From: Prescottella equi
GTDB taxonomy: Bacteria; Actinomycetota; Actinomycetes; Mycobacteriales; Mycobacteriaceae
NCBI RefSeq assembly: GCF_020171745.1
Contig: NZ_JAIVAH010000014.1
Location: 1-64,000, forward strand
DNA: 64,000 bases
Reading direction: 5' to 3'
The notes under the pieces were generated by a model. That model did not search any database. It was not told the origin of the DNA and saw only the letters and a list, made by a program, of their open reading frames with translations. The translations under genes were made by a program, and so were the position numbers. This document shows positions 31,492 to 42,309 of the stretch, piece after piece. Positions within the stretch are counted from its first letter, which is position 1; the number at the start of each line of letters is the position of its first letter.

Positions 31492-33866
31492 CCGAGCGGG
31501 ACCAGCCGCTCGATCTGCGTCTGGTCCCGTCTGCGGCGGCCTGCTGGGCCGCGACCCTCGTCGGGTTGCTGGCGGGGTGGCGTCCGGTGGCGGTGTTGGC
31601 CGTCGTGCTGGCCGGGGTGGGAACGGTGCTCGCGGCTCTTCTGTGGCGACGACGCCGCGACGGGACGACGGTGGTGGCGGGTGTCGGCGTGGGGCTCGTC
31701 GCGGCGGCGCTGCTCGGCGCGGGCTTCTCCGCGGCGATCGCGGCCCGGGCCCACGCCGCCGAGACGCACCCGGTCGCCGCGATGGCGGCGACGGGTACCT
31801 CCGGCACGCTCGGCGTCGTGCTCGACGACGACCCGAAGCCGCTGCGCAGCAGAGGATTCGGTGGCGAGCGGCAGCTGATGCTGCGCGCGTCGCTGCGTGA
31901 GATCCGGGCCGGCGATGCCGCAGTGCGGGCGGGTGGGTCGGTGCTGATCTTCGCCGAGGGCGCGGAATGGGAAGGTCTGCTGCCCGGGCAGCGGGTGACG
32001 CTGCGCGGGCGCCTCGCCGAGCCGGAGCGCCGCGATCTCACGGTGGCCGTCGTGCGGGCGACGGGCCCGCCGGTGCGAGTCGAGGAGCCGTCGACGATCC
32101 AGCGCTGGGCGGGAGCGGTCCGGGACCGGCTGGCGGCGGCCGCGGCCGATGCGCTGCCGGACGATCAGGCGGGCCTGCTGCCGGGACTCGTCGTCGGCGA
32201 CACCACCGCACTTGCCCAGGAGACCAAGGACGAGTTCACGGCCGCCGGACTCACCCACCTCACGGCGGTGTCGGGAGCGAACGTCTCCATCGTTCTCGGT
32301 GCGGTGCTGCTCGTGGTCCGCGGTGTCGGGCTGGGCCCGCGCACCGGCGCGGTGCTGGCCGGGCTCGCGCTGGTGGCCTTCGTCGTCATCGCCCGGCCGT
32401 CGCCGAGCGTGCTACGTGCCGCCGCGATGGGGTGCGTCGCGCTGCTGGCGCTGGTGACCGGACGCCGCAAGCAGGCGACCCCGGCGCTCGCTGCCTCCGT
32501 CGTCGTCCTGCTGGCGCTGTTTCCCTCGCTCGCAGTCGATTTCGGGTTCGCGCTGTCGGTGGTCGCGACCGCCGGGCTGGTCGTCGTGTCCCCGGTGCTG
32601 GTGGAGCGGCTGCGGGAGCGAGGCTGGCCGCGCTGGCTCGCCGAGATGTGTGCGGTCGCGATTGCCGCGTTCGTGGTCACCGCGCCGCTGGTGGCGGCGA
32701 TGTCCGGCACGGTCAGTGTCGTCTCGATCGTCGCCAACGTTCTCGTGGCGCCGGTGGTCGCCCCGATCACCGTGGTCGGCGCGGTGGCCGCGGTGCTGGC
32801 GGTGATCTGGCTGCCCGCGGCGACACTGGTCGTGCGGATCGCCGGGCCGCCCCTGTGGTGGCTGCTCGAGGTCGCCGACCGGGCGGCGGCCGTGCCGGGC
32901 GGAAGTATCGCAGTGCGCGACGGAATCGGCGGTGCGGTGGTCGTGACGATCGGCGTGGTGGTCGTGGGCCTGGCGGTGCGCCACCGGTGGTCGCGCCGGA
33001 TGCTCCTGGCGGTCACCGTCGGTGTGGCGGCGGTGTGGGTTCCGACGCGATTCCATCAGCCGGGGTGGCCCGCACCGGGGTGGGCACTGGTCGCCTGCGA
33101 TGTCGGCCAGGGTGACGGGCTGGTGCTGTCGGCCGGTGGGCGCCGGGCCGTCGTGGTGGACGCGGGCCCGGAGCCCGGTCCGATGGACCGATGCCTGCGA
33201 CGTCTAGGGGTCGACGAGATCGCGCTGGTGATCGTCACCCACCTGCATGCGGACCATTACGGCGGCCTCGACGCGGTGCTGCGCGGCCGATCGGTGGGGG
33301 CGGTGGCGATCGGCCCGGCGAGCTTGCCGGACGGCGGGTTCCGCTTCGTCTCGTCTGCGGCTTCGCGTGCGGGTGTCCCGGTGGTACGACTGGCGGCGGG
33401 ACGGGAGCTGACGGTGGGACCGGTCCGGCTGACCGTGCTCGGGCCGCTGCTGCCGGAACCGCGCACACCGGAGGCCGCGGAGGACGGCGCCAACGATGCG
33501 TCCCTCGTGCTGATGGCGCACACGGCCGCGGGCACCGTCCTGCTCACGGGAGACGTGGAGGAGGCCGGTCAGCGGGCGCTGCTGCGATCGGGGGTCCCGC
33601 TGCGCGCGGACGTGCTCAAGGTTCCGCACCACGGGTCCCGGACGACGAGTCCCGACTTCCTCGACGCGATCCGGCCTCGGGTGGCGCTCGTGAGCGTGGG
33701 GGCCGACAACACCTTCGGTCACCCGAATCCCGGCATCCTCCAACGGTTGGCGGCGCTGGGCACGGTGACCGCGCGAACCGATCGGAACGGGGACGTCGCG
33801 GTGGCGCGCTCGGGGTCCGGGGCGCTTGCCGTCGTGGGGCATTCTCGTGGGAACATCGTGCGGTGA
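31488..33866 (+). CDS. comEC: ComEC/Rec2 family DNA-uptake channel protein
   Basis: Polytopic membrane protein of 792 aa that would form the channel for single-stranded DNA. An N-terminal DUF4131 segment with 2-3 helices is followed by the competence domain (about 225-500, with [14 protein letters not shown] near 258) and a C-terminal metallo-beta-lactamase-like domain with HLHADHYGG near 585 and the late [11 protein letters not shown]. The GTG overlaps comEA. holA follows by GTGA overlap. Full-length without frameshift, so the pair is likely functional. Confidence 0.93.
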   Translation: MTERDQPLDLRLVPSAAACWAATLVGLLAGWRPVAVLAVVLAGVGTVLAALLWRRRRDGTTVVAGVGVGLVAAALLGAGFSAAIAARAHAAETHPVAAMAATGTSGTLGVVLDDDPKPLRSRGFGGERQLMLRASLREIRAGDAAVRAGGSVLIFAEGAEWEGLLPGQRVTLRGRLAEPERRDLTVAVVRATGPPVRVEEPSTIQRWAGAVRDRLAAAAADALPDDQAGLLPGLVVGDTTALAQETKDEFTAAGLTHLTAVSGANVSIVLGAVLLVVRGVGLGPRTGAVLAGLALVAFVVIARPSPSVLRAAAMGCVALLALVTGRRKQATPALAASVVVLLALFPSLAVDFGFALSVVATAGLVVVSPVLVERLRERGWPRWLAEMCAVAIAAFVVTAPLVAAMSGTVSVVSIVANVLVAPVVAPITVVGAVAAVLAVIWLPAATLVVRIAGPPLWWLLEVADRAAAVPGGSIAVRDGIGGAVVVTIGVVVVGLAVRHRWSRRMLLAVTVGVAAVWVPTRFHQPGWPAPGWALVACDVGQGDGLVLSAGGRRAVVVDAGPEPGPMDRCLRRLGVDEIALVIVTHLHADHYGGLDAVLRGRSVGAVAIGPASLPDGGFRFVSSAASRAGVPVVRLAAGRELTVGPVRLTVLGPLLPEPRTPEAAEDGANDASLVLMAHTAAGTVLLTGDVEEAGQRALLRSGVPLRADVLKVPHHGSRTTSPDFLDAIRPRVALVSVGADNTFGHPNPGILQRLAALGTVTARTDRNGDVAVARSGSGALAVVGHSRGNIVR

Positions 33867-34840
33867 GCACCTCAACGCGGCCCGATTCGCTCCAACTCGT
33901 TCTCGGTGACGAGGAGTTCCTGGTCGAGCGCGCGGTAGCTTCCGTGATCGCGGACGTGCGTGCCGCCGCCGGCGCGGCCGGCCAGGACATCCCGATCTCG
34001 CGGTTGCGTGCCGGTGACGCCAGCGCCCCCGAACTCGCGGAACTGCTGAGCCCGTCACTGTTCGCGGAGGACCGGGTGGTGGTGCTCGAGGCGGCCGCGG
34101 AGGCCGGCAAGGATGCCGTTGCTCTGGTGCAGGACGCGGCCGCGGATCTGCCCGAGGGCGTGGTCCTCGTCGTCCTGCACTCCGGCGGTGGCCGGGCGAA
34201 GGCGATGGCGGGCGTACTGCAGAAGTCCGGCGCCACCGTGCACCAGTGCGCCAAGCTCAAGGCGAACGAGCGGGTGGACTTCGTGCGCGGCGAGTTCCGC
34301 ACCGCAGGGGTGCGGGTGTCGCCCGAGGTGATCGAACTCGTCGTCGAGGCCGTGGGGTCCGACCTGCGCGAACTCGCGGCGGCCTGCTCGCAGCTGGTGG
34401 CCGACACCGGCGGCAAGATCGACGCGTCCGCCGTGCAGCGCTACTACTCGGGCAAGGCCGAGGTGTCCGGTTTCGACGTCGCAGACAAGGCCGTGGCGGG
34501 GGACCGGCGCGGTGCGATGGAAGCGTTGCGGTGGGCGATGCACCGGGGTGTCCCGCACGTCCTGCTCGCCGACGCCCTCGCCGACGCGGTGCACACGATC
34601 GCGCGGGTGGGCTCGGCCGGCCGCGGCGACCCGTTCCGCATGGCGTCCGAGCTCGGGATGCCGCCGTGGAAGATCAAGAAGGCGCAGGGCCAGGCCCGCG
34701 GCTGGGATCCGGCGTCGATCGGTGAGGCGCTGCAGGTGGTCGCAAGGCTCAATGCGGAGGTCAAGGGGCAGGCGGCGGACGCCGACTATGCGGTCGAGGC
34801 CGCCGTCCAGCGGATCGTCGCCCTCCACGGCGGCCGCTGA
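33863..34840 (+). CDS. holA: DNA polymerase III subunit delta
   Basis: Clamp-loader delta subunit, which opens the beta sliding clamp. The N-terminus ([16 protein letters not shown]) and the three-domain layout with C-terminal helical collar (from about 215: [20 protein letters not shown]) are typical. Its length is 325 aa from GTG 33863, which overlaps the comEC stop; the frame is open far upstream inside comEC but there it is only the comEC antiframe. Last gene of the nadD-to-holA series. Confidence 0.93.
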   Translation: MSTSTRPDSLQLVLGDEEFLVERAVASVIADVRAAAGAAGQDIPISRLRAGDASAPELAELLSPSLFAEDRVVVLEAAAEAGKDAVALVQDAAADLPEGVVLVVLHSGGGRAKAMAGVLQKSGATVHQCAKLKANERVDFVRGEFRTAGVRVSPEVIELVVEAVGSDLRELAAACSQLVADTGGKIDASAVQRYYSGKAEVSGFDVADKAVAGDRRGAMEALRWAMHRGVPHVLLADALADAVHTIARVGSAGRGDPFRMASELGMPPWKIKKAQGQARGWDPASIGEALQVVARLNAEVKGQAADADYAVEAAVQRIVALHGGR

Positions 34841-34913
34841 CCCCACGGGCGCCGGCCCCTATCGCGTCCGGCGCCCTCGCCCGAGACCAGGGAATTCGGA
34901 AACAAGCACAACA

Positions 34914-34950
34914 AGAAATAGCCCCCGATCAATGATCGGGGGCTATTTCT
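34914..34950. terminator. Bidirectional terminator between holA and rpsT
   Basis: A nearly perfect 37-bp palindrome, AGAAATAGCCCCCGATC and its complement, with a loop of 3 nt or so. A and T tracts on the two sides give a U-run in both directions, unusual for this GC content. It separates convergent holA and rpsT. Confidence 0.9.
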
Positions 34951-34985
34951 ACAGAGCTTGCGACGGCGGAACCGTCAGAAACTTG

Positions 34986-35246
34986 TCAGATGGAGTTGGC
35001 GACCTTCGCAAGCGCCGACTTCTTGTTAGCGGCCTGGTTGGCGTGGATGACGCCACTGCCGGCTGCCTTGTCGAGCTTGCGGCTGGTGGCGACGAGGAGC
35101 TCGTTGGCCTTGTCCTTGTCACCGGCTGCCGCGGCCTCGCGGAAGGAACGGATCGCCGTGCGCAGCGAGGACTTGACCGACTGGTTGCGGAGTCGGTTGC
35201 GCTCGTTGGTGCGGATCCGCTTCACCTGGGACTTGATGTTGGCCAC
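34986..35246 (-). CDS. rpsT: 30S ribosomal protein S20
   Basis: Small-subunit primary rRNA-binding protein. GTG 35246 gives [21 protein letters not shown], the S20 start, and 86 aa as expected; the extra upstream codons in the frame are not part of S20. It contains the basic helical region and the [18 protein letters not shown] ending. It is on the opposite strand from holA, as recalled for mycobacteria. A good promoter lies 68 bp upstream. Confidence 0.97.
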   Translation of the reverse strand: MANIKSQVKRIRTNERNRLRNQSVKSSLRTAIRSFREAAAAGDKDKANELLVATSRKLDKAAGSGVIHANQAANKKSALAKVANSI

Positions 35247-35313
35247 GCGTAAAATCCTGTCGTCTTTTGGTTTCTGTCGAAAAGCTCTGAGCACACGGGT
35301 GTGCCGACCGACG

Positions 35314-35343
35314 ACACTACCAGTACCCGTGTGGTGTTCTCAA
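35314..35343 (-). promoter_or_regulatory. rpsT promoter
   Basis: On the reverse strand, TTGAGA (35343-35338) and TAGTGT (35319-35314) are separated by 18 bp. The predicted start near 35307 leaves a leader of about 60 nt. Confidence 0.6.
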
Positions 35344-35598
35344 ACCGGTGGCCGTCCAGGGCTCGGTGGAAGCCTACCTGCTCGTGCGACCGGAGCCGTG
35401 CGTCAGGGTGGGGGTTCCGTGTCCACCCGGCTCCGCGCCGGTTTGCCCTGCCTTCTGTGTCGGGCCTTCCGGAACGTGGTCTCGCGCATACCGATTCGGA
35501 CTCGGAGTGTGCCGAATGCGCCGAAAAGAGACCGTGTTGTACGTAAAGTCCCGATCGAAATCACAGTTGCTCTTCGGTTCGGGAATGAAGGGGTGTGC
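35344..35598. other. Non-coding region between the rpsT promoter and aquaporin
   Basis: The rpsT-aquaporin gap totals about 350 bp. The part to the right of the rpsT promoter has no convincing gene. It should hold the aquaporin promoter, but I find no clear -35/-10 pair; GAAGGGG just before 35599 can serve as a ribosome binding site. The composition is less GC-rich near the gene. Confidence 0.4.
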
Positions 35599-36369
35599 AT
35601 GTCGACAGCGCAGGAAATCGCGGAGAAGGAAGAAATCTCCGACGTCAAGAAGTACCTCGCCGAGGGGGCCGGCACCTTCGTGCTGGTGTTCGCGGCGATC
35701 GGTACCGCGGTGTTCGCCGGGACAGCCGTCGGACAACTGGGGATCGCGCTCGCGTTCGGTCTGACGCTGATGTTCCTGGTCTACGCGATCGGTCCCATCT
35801 CGGGTTGCCACGTCAACCCCGCGGTCACGCTGGGCCACTTCATCCTCGGCCGCTTGTCCGCGGCAAAGGCCGGCTACTACGTGCTCTCGCAGGTCGTGGG
35901 CGGTCTCGTGGCGGGCCTGGCGGTGTACGCGATCGCGCAGAGCCTGCCCAGCTACAACCGCCGGGAGGACGGCCTGGCCGCCAACGGCTGGGGTGCCCAC
36001 AGTCCGTCGGCCCAGTCGGGCCCGTTGGGCAAGGTCTTCGAGACCGGCTACGGCATCGGCGCCGCGATGACGGTCGAGATCATCCTCACTGCGCTGCTGG
36101 TCTTCGTGGTGCTCGCCTCGACCGACCAGTTGTCCGACGTCCCGCTTGCGGGCGTCTCGATCGGCTTCACCCTGGCGGTCATTCATCTCATCTCGATCCC
36201 GATCGACAACACCTCCGTCAACCCGGCGCGCAGCCTTGCGGTCGCTGCCTACCAGCCCGGTGCGCTCGGGCAGGTGTGGCTGTTCATCGTCTTCCCGCTG
36301 ATCGGCGGAGCGCTGGGCGCGGTCATCTACCGCGCGCTGTTCGGCCGGTACAACCGACTGAACGACTGA
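35599..36369 (+). CDS. Aquaporin (MIP family)
   Basis: Water channel of the AqpZ type in the cytoplasmic membrane, 256 aa with six helices and two half-helices. Both NPA motifs are intact: NPAVT near residue 73 and NPARS near 207. A long insertion of about 25 residues (SYNRREDGLAANGWGAHSPSAQSG, split here by position 117-140) lies in the loop after helix 3, which is common in AqpZ relatives of actinobacteria. ATG 35599 has AAGGGG upstream. It could aid osmotic balance together with ectoine and proline, which is inference. Confidence 0.93.
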   Translation: MSTAQEIAEKEEISDVKKYLAEGAGTFVLVFAAIGTAVFAGTAVGQLGIALAFGLTLMFLVYAIGPISGCHVNPAVTLGHFILGRLSAAKAGYYVLSQVVGGLVAGLAVYAIAQSLPSYNRREDGLAANGWGAHSPSAQSGPLGKVFETGYGIGAAMTVEIILTALLVFVVLASTDQLSDVPLAGVSIGFTLAVIHLISIPIDNTSVNPARSLAVAAYQPGALGQVWLFIVFPLIGGALGAVIYRALFGRYNRLND

Positions 36370-36375
36370 TCCGGA

Positions 36376-36419
36376 TCGACAGGGGCCCGGCACGCGTGAT
36401 GCGTGCCGGGCCCTGTCGC
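36376..36419 (+). terminator. Aquaporin terminator
   Basis: CGACAGGGGCCCGGCACGC pairs with GCGTGCCGGGCCCTGTCG with one bulged G and a 5-nt loop, 7 bp after the aquaporin stop. It also faces the end of the convergent PemK-like gene. Confidence 0.8.
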
Positions 36420-36454
36420 ATGTGCAAGAGGTCGTGGGAGAGGCCGGTGCCGGG

Positions 36455-37006
36455 TCAGTGCCAGCTGTAATCCGAGCGCAGGCGGGCCGCCACCGTGTCG
36501 AAACGTGCGCGGTCGAGGACGGCGCCCTCCCGGCGGATACCGGCCTCGGGGACGTCGAGGACCCGGTCGAGCCGCACCCAGCTCGGCCGGTTGTCCGCGT
36601 CCCACGCTCCGGCACCGAGTGCCAGCCAGTTGGGCTGGTCGCCGCGGTCGCTGTTGGACGAGAGCATCAGGCCGAGCAGAGTGTTGCCGTCCCGGCCCAC
36701 GACCAGCACCGGCCGGTCCTTGCCCTGGCCGGGGTCCTCCTCGTACGTGACCCAGGTCCAGACGATCTCGCCCGGATCGGCGCGCCCGTCGAGGTCGGGG
36801 GAGTACTCGATGCTGCGGGCGCGGTGTGCCGTCGGTGAAGTCCGTCGCGACACCGGGCGTCCCGGCACTCCGGTCTGTGGGCCCGCGAGCGCTGCTGTCG
36901 CCCGTTTGACCGCGGGCGTGTTCTGTACTTGGCGCAGGAGCTTCGGACCCTGCGCGACGGCGAAGTCGCCTAGCTTCTTGCCGATGCTGCCCCAAGTGCT
37001 CGCCAT
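36455..37006 (-). CDS. PemK/MazF-like protein of the Rv2405 type
   Basis: A 183-aa protein with a basic N-terminal extension (about 1-70) and a C-terminal domain that resembles the PemK/MazF fold: PGEIVWTWVTYEEDPGQGKDRP near 76-98, then VLVVGRDG and a long insert. ATG 37006 starts MASTWGSIGKK. It sits near lepA as a similar gene does in M. tuberculosis (recalled). No antitoxin gene is adjacent, so a classic toxin-antitoxin pair is unlikely. The RNA-cleaving residues cannot be confirmed. Confidence 0.75.
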   Translation of the reverse strand: MASTWGSIGKKLGDFAVAQGPKLLRQVQNTPAVKRATAALAGPQTGVPGRPVSRRTSPTAHRARSIEYSPDLDGRADPGEIVWTWVTYEEDPGQGKDRPVLVVGRDGNTLLGLMLSSNSDRGDQPNWLALGAGAWDADNRPSWVRLDRVLDVPEAGIRREGAVLDRARFDTVAARLRSDYSWH

Positions 37007-37154
37007 GACAGCCGAGCTTAATGGTGGAGGCATCCGGGGATCCCGGACAATCGGCCGGAACTTCCTGCGTCGTTTCCGCCGCCACGTCGTCTGCTGCGGG
37101 CTAGTCTCCTCCGGACGCGCAGCCGGTGCGCGACTTCTTGGGGAAGGTGCCAGC

Positions 37155-37601
37155 ATGCCCGATCGATCAGTCCTGCCCGGGCGTAGGCAGACGAAATGGG
37201 CTGCGGGAGCGGTCGCCGCGATTGCCGCTGTCGGGATGGCCGCGGGCGGGGCGGGGGTGGCAGCCGCCGACACCGGTTCCTCCGGATCACTGGACACGAC
37301 CCAGACCAGGATCCTGACGGACGGGCTGTACCGCGTCGGCGTCGACGTTCAGCCGGGGACGTACACGACAGCCGGCGCCCTCCCCGGCAGCCTGCTTCCC
37401 TGCACCTGGACCCGCGTCGTGGAGCTGACTTCCGCCGGCATCCTCACGATCGAACCCGGGACCTCGTTCACGCCGGTCACTGTCACGATCGAGCCGGGCG
37501 ACGACGCGTTCATGACTACCGGCTGCCGAGTGTGGAGCCTGGCCGGCGGACCCGGTTCGGTCGACTTCGGATCACTGGGTACGGGCTCGCTCGGCTCGTG
37601 A
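37155..37601 (+). CDS. Small secreted protein with GSLGS tail
   Basis: A 148-aa exported protein of unknown function. The signal peptide has a basic start (MPDRSVLPGRRQTK), a hydrophobic Ala/Gly/Val stretch and a probable cleavage after AAADT near residue 38. The mature part has two cysteines near 78 and 118, likely a disulfide, in a mostly beta domain with VQPGTYTT and IEPGTSFTPVTVTIEPGDD. It ends in FGSLGTGSLGS, a tail shared with the beta-lactamase-like protein at 50228-51505. GGAAGG precedes the ATG. It diverges from the PemK-like gene. Confidence 0.8.
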   Translation: MPDRSVLPGRRQTKWAAGAVAAIAAVGMAAGGAGVAAADTGSSGSLDTTQTRILTDGLYRVGVDVQPGTYTTAGALPGSLLPCTWTRVVELTSAGILTIEPGTSFTPVTVTIEPGDDAFMTTGCRVWSLAGGPGSVDFGSLGTGSLGS

Positions 37602-37804
37602 TGATTCGTGTCTTTCCGCGCTCTTCGGGAATGGGCGGAGCGTCCACGGTGAAATTGACGACCGATCGGCTTTGCGTCAATTCGATGATTTCACCCATAA
37701 CCTCACCACATATCGGCGCGACACGGCGCGGTACCGGCGGCTAGCTTCTGTTCGGCCGTCGGTAGGTATCGTCGTGCAGCCACTTTCGCTTGAAGGAGTT
37801 AGCC
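37602..37804 (+). other. Leader region of the 37-aa peptide gene
   Basis: About 200 bp without a gene. It contains an inverted repeat AATTGACG...CGTCAATT (14-nt loop, around 37649-37679) of low GC, possibly the end of the secreted-protein transcript. TAGCTT near 37742-37747 might be a -10 for the next small gene. Nothing stronger is visible. Confidence 0.35.
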
Positions 37805-37918
37805 ATGGGTTCGTTTTCCGAGTTCACGCCGGCCGAAAACATTGCAGGAATTGTCAGCTGGGCTTTCGGAAGCCTCGTCCTCCTCGGCGTCGCCAGTGCT
37901 CTGAGCAGCGCCAGCTGA
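37805..37918 (+). CDS. 37-aa single-span membrane peptide
   Basis: A short gene of MGSFSEFTPAENIAGIVSW type with one hydrophobic segment (about residues 12-32: IAGIVSWAFGSLVLLGVASA). GAAGGAG stands 8 nt before the ATG, better than most genes in the window, and a hairpin follows 20 bp after the stop. Length and shape fit a membrane microprotein. No homologue is recognised and the role is unknown. The good RBS, single ATG and terminator support real translation. Confidence 0.6.
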   Translation: MGSFSEFTPAENIAGIVSWAFGSLVLLGVASALSSAS

Positions 37919-37938
37919 ACGACATCCCTGAACGCGGC

Positions 37939-37972
37939 AAGCCCCGACCATCGCACGAGATGGCCGGGGCTT
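37939..37972 (+). terminator. Hairpin after the 37-aa gene
   Basis: AAGCCCCGACCATC pairs with GATGGCCGGGGCTT with one mismatch and a short loop, then TCGTCGT. Confidence 0.6.
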
Positions 37973-37990
37973 CGTCGTACGGTCCCGTCA

Positions 37991-38012
37991 TCGTTCGTCG
38001 AGACCGCGGCCT
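37991..38012. repeat. Direct-repeat copy 1 flanking the decayed region
   Basis: A 22-bp segment beginning TCGTTCGTCGAGAC is repeated at 38787-38808 with two mismatches; the first 14 bases are identical. The copies are 796 bp apart and enclose the 116-aa ORF. Confidence 0.4.
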
Positions 38013-38145
38013 ACCGGAAGGCGCGAGCTTCGGGGCGGCTCTTGGGTGCGCGTTCGTAGCTCGGCACACCATGTTCGCACACACGTTCGAATCCGGTGCT
38101 ACGCTCCAGTTGGTTGCCGAACGAGGGAAGCGGACGGCGGCCGTA

Positions 38146-38186
38146 CCGGGCGCCTCGCTCGTCCCCCCTTTGAGTGAGGCGCCCGG
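38146..38186 (+). terminator. Strong hairpin upstream of the 116-aa ORF
   Basis: CCGGGCGCCTCGCTC pairs with GAGTGAGGCGCCCGG (15 bp, one G-U pair) around an 11-nt loop of mostly C and T. It lies 22 bp before the 116-aa ORF. It could be a terminator of lost upstream genes or an element of the decayed region. Confidence 0.5.
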
Positions 38187-38207
38187 CTATAGATTCGGGA
38201 GGCTGTC

Positions 38208-38558
38208 ATGGATGCGTTCGGGGCTCACCGGTTCGTGAGGAACTACCCGTTCAGCGAGTTGCTGCCGTTGGGGTGGCAGGTCGAGCGTGTGGAGTTGCCG
38301 AAGGATCGCGGCAACGGCGAAGGCGTGATTCGGGTCGCCTACTTCGTCGACGGGTTCGGCCGGCGTCTCGTGTTCGACGTGACCGAGGATGGCCGGATGA
38401 GCAGGCACGCGACATATCAGCCGAATGGCTCGTTCACGGTGGTCGCGAACTATGCGGATGCCGCGTTGCGGTTGGCGGCAGTGTCGCCGTTCGCCCCGGT
38501 CGAGGAGTTGTGCGCACTGCCGGGCGTGGAGTTCGGGCACCGGTTCGTCGAGGTGTAG
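38208..38558 (+). CDS. Hypothetical protein, 116 aa, in decayed region
   Basis: Begins MDAFGAHRFVRNYPFSELLP with GGGAGG 8 nt upstream. No family is recognised; the composition is mixed alpha/beta and soluble, with no signal or membrane segment. After its TAG stop the same frame stays open for another 67 codons (to 38762) with normal amino-acid use, so it may be the front part of a longer broken gene. It stands just before an integrase remnant, so it may come from a mobile element. Confidence 0.55.
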   Translation: MDAFGAHRFVRNYPFSELLPLGWQVERVELPKDRGNGEGVIRVAYFVDGFGRRLVFDVTEDGRMSRHATYQPNGSFTVVANYADAALRLAAVSPFAPVEELCALPGVEFGHRFVEV

Positions 38559-38762
38559 GTCACGGCTCCATGCCGTGGCCGGGAGCGCATCGCCGATACA
38601 TCCGAGTGGTCTGCCGATACCGTCGCGGCGTACGCCGAGGTCGCGGAGCTCGCCGGCCCACACCGATACGGATCATCGAACGCTCTGGTGTTCGTCCAGA
38701 TCAACGAGGGGCTCTCGGCCGCCGAGGGGCAGAAGGTCGAGCAATTGGTCTCCGGCCTGTAG
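38559..38762 (+). pseudogene. Same-frame continuation after a TAG, no start codon
   Basis: Reads VTAPCRGRERIADTSEW and continues to a TAG at 38760, with segments such as AAYAEVAELAGPHRYG that look like normal protein. The only in-frame GTG is late. It has no ribosome site. It could be the second half of a gene cut by the stop at 38556, or a separate remnant. Function not recognised. Confidence 0.4.
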
Positions 38763-39052
38763 GCGGCCGGTCGAACCGCTTCGTCCTCGTTCGTCGAGAC
38801 TGTGGCCTGCCCGGCTGGAAGAGCCTCCACGACCTCAGTCACTTCTTCGCATCGACGTTGATCTTCGCGGGCGCGTCGGTCCCGATGGTGGCTCAGTGCC
38901 TTGGTCGCAAGTCGCCTGCCGTGACCCTCGATGTGTACGCCCACCTATGGCCAGGGGATGATGAGAGGGCACGGGACGCAGTCGATGCGATCCTGGTGCG
39001 GGACCAGTGCGGGACGGGCGACCGGACCGGGTCGATGTCAGTGCGCGAGTGA
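38763..39052 (+). pseudogene. Remnant of a tyrosine recombinase / phage integrase
   Basis: The last 80 or so codons match the integrase C-terminus: SLHDLSHFFASTLIFAG, then [21 protein letters not shown] and [13 protein letters not shown]. The catalytic arginine of HDLRHFY is replaced by Ser, and the histidine of LGHKS by Arg, while the nucleophile tyrosine (VYAHLW) remains. No N-terminal domain is present in any frame. It ends 16 bp before the lepA TTG. It is therefore a dead fragment of an old insertion. Confidence 0.75.
38787..38808. repeat. Direct-repeat copy 2 flanking the decayed region
   Basis: Second copy of the 22-bp repeat seen at 37991-38012 (14 identical bases, then two mismatches). 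It lies inside the integrase remnant. Confidence 0.4.
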
Positions 39053-39068
39053 GACGAGGGAATTGGGC

Positions 39069-40931
<1,863 letters not shown>

Positions 40932-40942
40932 GAGGGGACACG

Positions 40943-41875
40943 ATGATCGGCACCTGGTTGACCCGTGAGTTCGGGCTGGAGGTGCCGATTTTCGGCGCCC
41001 CGATGGGTGGCCGCGCTGGCGGCCGACTCGCGGGGGAGGTCACCCGGGCCGGCGGGCTCGGTCTACTGGGTGCCGCGCGCTACGCGACGCCGGAGTGGAT
41101 CGCCGCCGAGTCCGCGATCGCTCGCGAGATCGGCGGCGGCCTGCTCGGTATCGGGCTGATGACGTGGTCCCTCGACGCCGACGACTCCCTCCTCGACGCG
41201 GCGCTCGCCGAGAAGCCGCGCGTGGTGTCGCTGTCGTTCGGTGACCCGGCCCCGTACGTCGAGCGGGTCCACGCGGCGGGAGCGCTCGCCGTCTCCCAGG
41301 TGAACACGCTCGAGGACCTGCGGGTCGTCGAGCGCGCCGGGGTCGACTTCGTGATCGCTCAGGGCGGCGAGGCGGGCGGGCACACCGGACGGATCGGCAC
41401 CCTCCCGCTGCTGCAGGAGGTGCTCGACGCGACGAATCTGCCGGTGCTCGCGGCCGGCGGCATCGGCACGGGCAGGGGACTGGCGGCGGTGATCGCCGCC
41501 GGCGCGGACGGCGCCATGATCGGTACCGCGCTGCTCGCGAGCCCCGAGACGATCGGCCCGGACTACGCCCGGCGGAAGCTGATCGAGGCCGGCAGCGCCG
41601 ACACCGTCTACACGTCGATCTTCGATCAGGCCCGCGACCAGCCGTGGCCGGCCCGGTGGGGCGGCCGGGCGCTCGCAAACGACTACACGGCCAAGTGGCA
41701 CGGCCAGGGTGCCGACAACGAAACCCTCTCCGCCGCCTACGATTCCGGCGACGCCGACCAGGGTGTGGTCTACGCGGGCGAGGTGGCGGGTCTCGTCACG
41801 TCGGAGCGACCGGCTGGTGAGGTGGTCCGCACAATCGCGGCCGACGCCGAACGCCTGCTGCGCCGGACCTTCTGA
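40943..41875 (+). CDS. Nitronate monooxygenase-like FMN enzyme
   Basis: FMN-dependent TIM-barrel enzyme of 310 aa that oxidises nitronates (2-nitropropane dioxygenase family). Visible features: GAPMGGRAGG near residues 18-27, QGGEAGGHTG near 143-152 with the catalytic histidine, and AAGGIGTGRGL near 175. It starts at ATG with AGGAGGGG upstream, 11 bp after lepA. Some family members are enoyl reductases or have other substrates, so nitronate is the family name rather than a proved activity. Confidence 0.88.
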   Translation: MIGTWLTREFGLEVPIFGAPMGGRAGGRLAGEVTRAGGLGLLGAARYATPEWIAAESAIAREIGGGLLGIGLMTWSLDADDSLLDAALAEKPRVVSLSFGDPAPYVERVHAAGALAVSQVNTLEDLRVVERAGVDFVIAQGGEAGGHTGRIGTLPLLQEVLDATNLPVLAAGGIGTGRGLAAVIAAGADGAMIGTALLASPETIGPDYARRKLIEAGSADTVYTSIFDQARDQPWPARWGGRALANDYTAKWHGQGADNETLSAAYDSGDADQGVVYAGEVAGLVTSERPAGEVVRTIAADAERLLRRTF

Positions 41876-41884
41876 CGCCGCCGC

Positions 41885-42262
41885 TCACTCGGGGCGGTGA
41901 CAGACCGCCTCGACGTTGTTGCCGTCGGGGTCCCGCACGAACGCGCCGTAGTAGCCGGGGTGGTACTCCGGCCATTCACGGGGTGCGTGCAGCACCTCGG
42001 CGCCGGTAGCGACCGCGGCCGCGAAGAAGGCGTCGACCGCGGCGCGGGTGTCGGCCACGAACGCGACGTGGTTCTCGCGGAAGCCCGCGTCGGCGGGCTC
42101 CAGCGGGCTGATCCAGAAGTCGGGATGCGGCGGCACGCCGTATCCGATGACTCCGGGGACGGGTTCGACGACCCGCTTTCCGTCGAGCGGGGCGAGTGCC
42201 GCGTCGTAGAAGGCGGCCGCGGCCGCGATGTCGGCGCATTGAATTCCCACGTGATCCAGCAT
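41885..42262 (-). CDS. VOC / glyoxalase-family protein
   Basis: A 125-aa protein of the vicinal-oxygen-chelate fold: starts MLDHVGIQCADIAAAAAFYD, has FRENHVAFVADTRAAVDAFF in the middle and ends FVRDPDGNNVEAVCH, the usual last strand with its metal-site glutamate. An in-frame GTG at 42280 is an alternative start. It is tail-to-tail with the NMO gene (9-bp gap). Substrate unknown. Confidence 0.82.
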   Translation of the reverse strand: MLDHVGIQCADIAAAAAFYDAALAPLDGKRVVEPVPGVIGYGVPPHPDFWISPLEPADAGFRENHVAFVADTRAAVDAFFAAAVATGAEVLHAPREWPEYHPGYYGAFVRDPDGNNVEAVCHRPE

Positions 42263-42309
42263 GCGCAGATCGTGACACACGTCACCGACAGATGCGGAGC
42301 TTCCGGACG

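Noticed and set aside
36455-37006. Toxin-antitoxin pair at the PemK-like gene
   Set aside because: No small antitoxin gene stands upstream or downstream on the same strand.
38080-38105. GTTCGAATCC resembling a tRNA T-loop near 38087
   Set aside because: The flanking bases do not form a T-stem and no acceptor or anticodon arm can be built.
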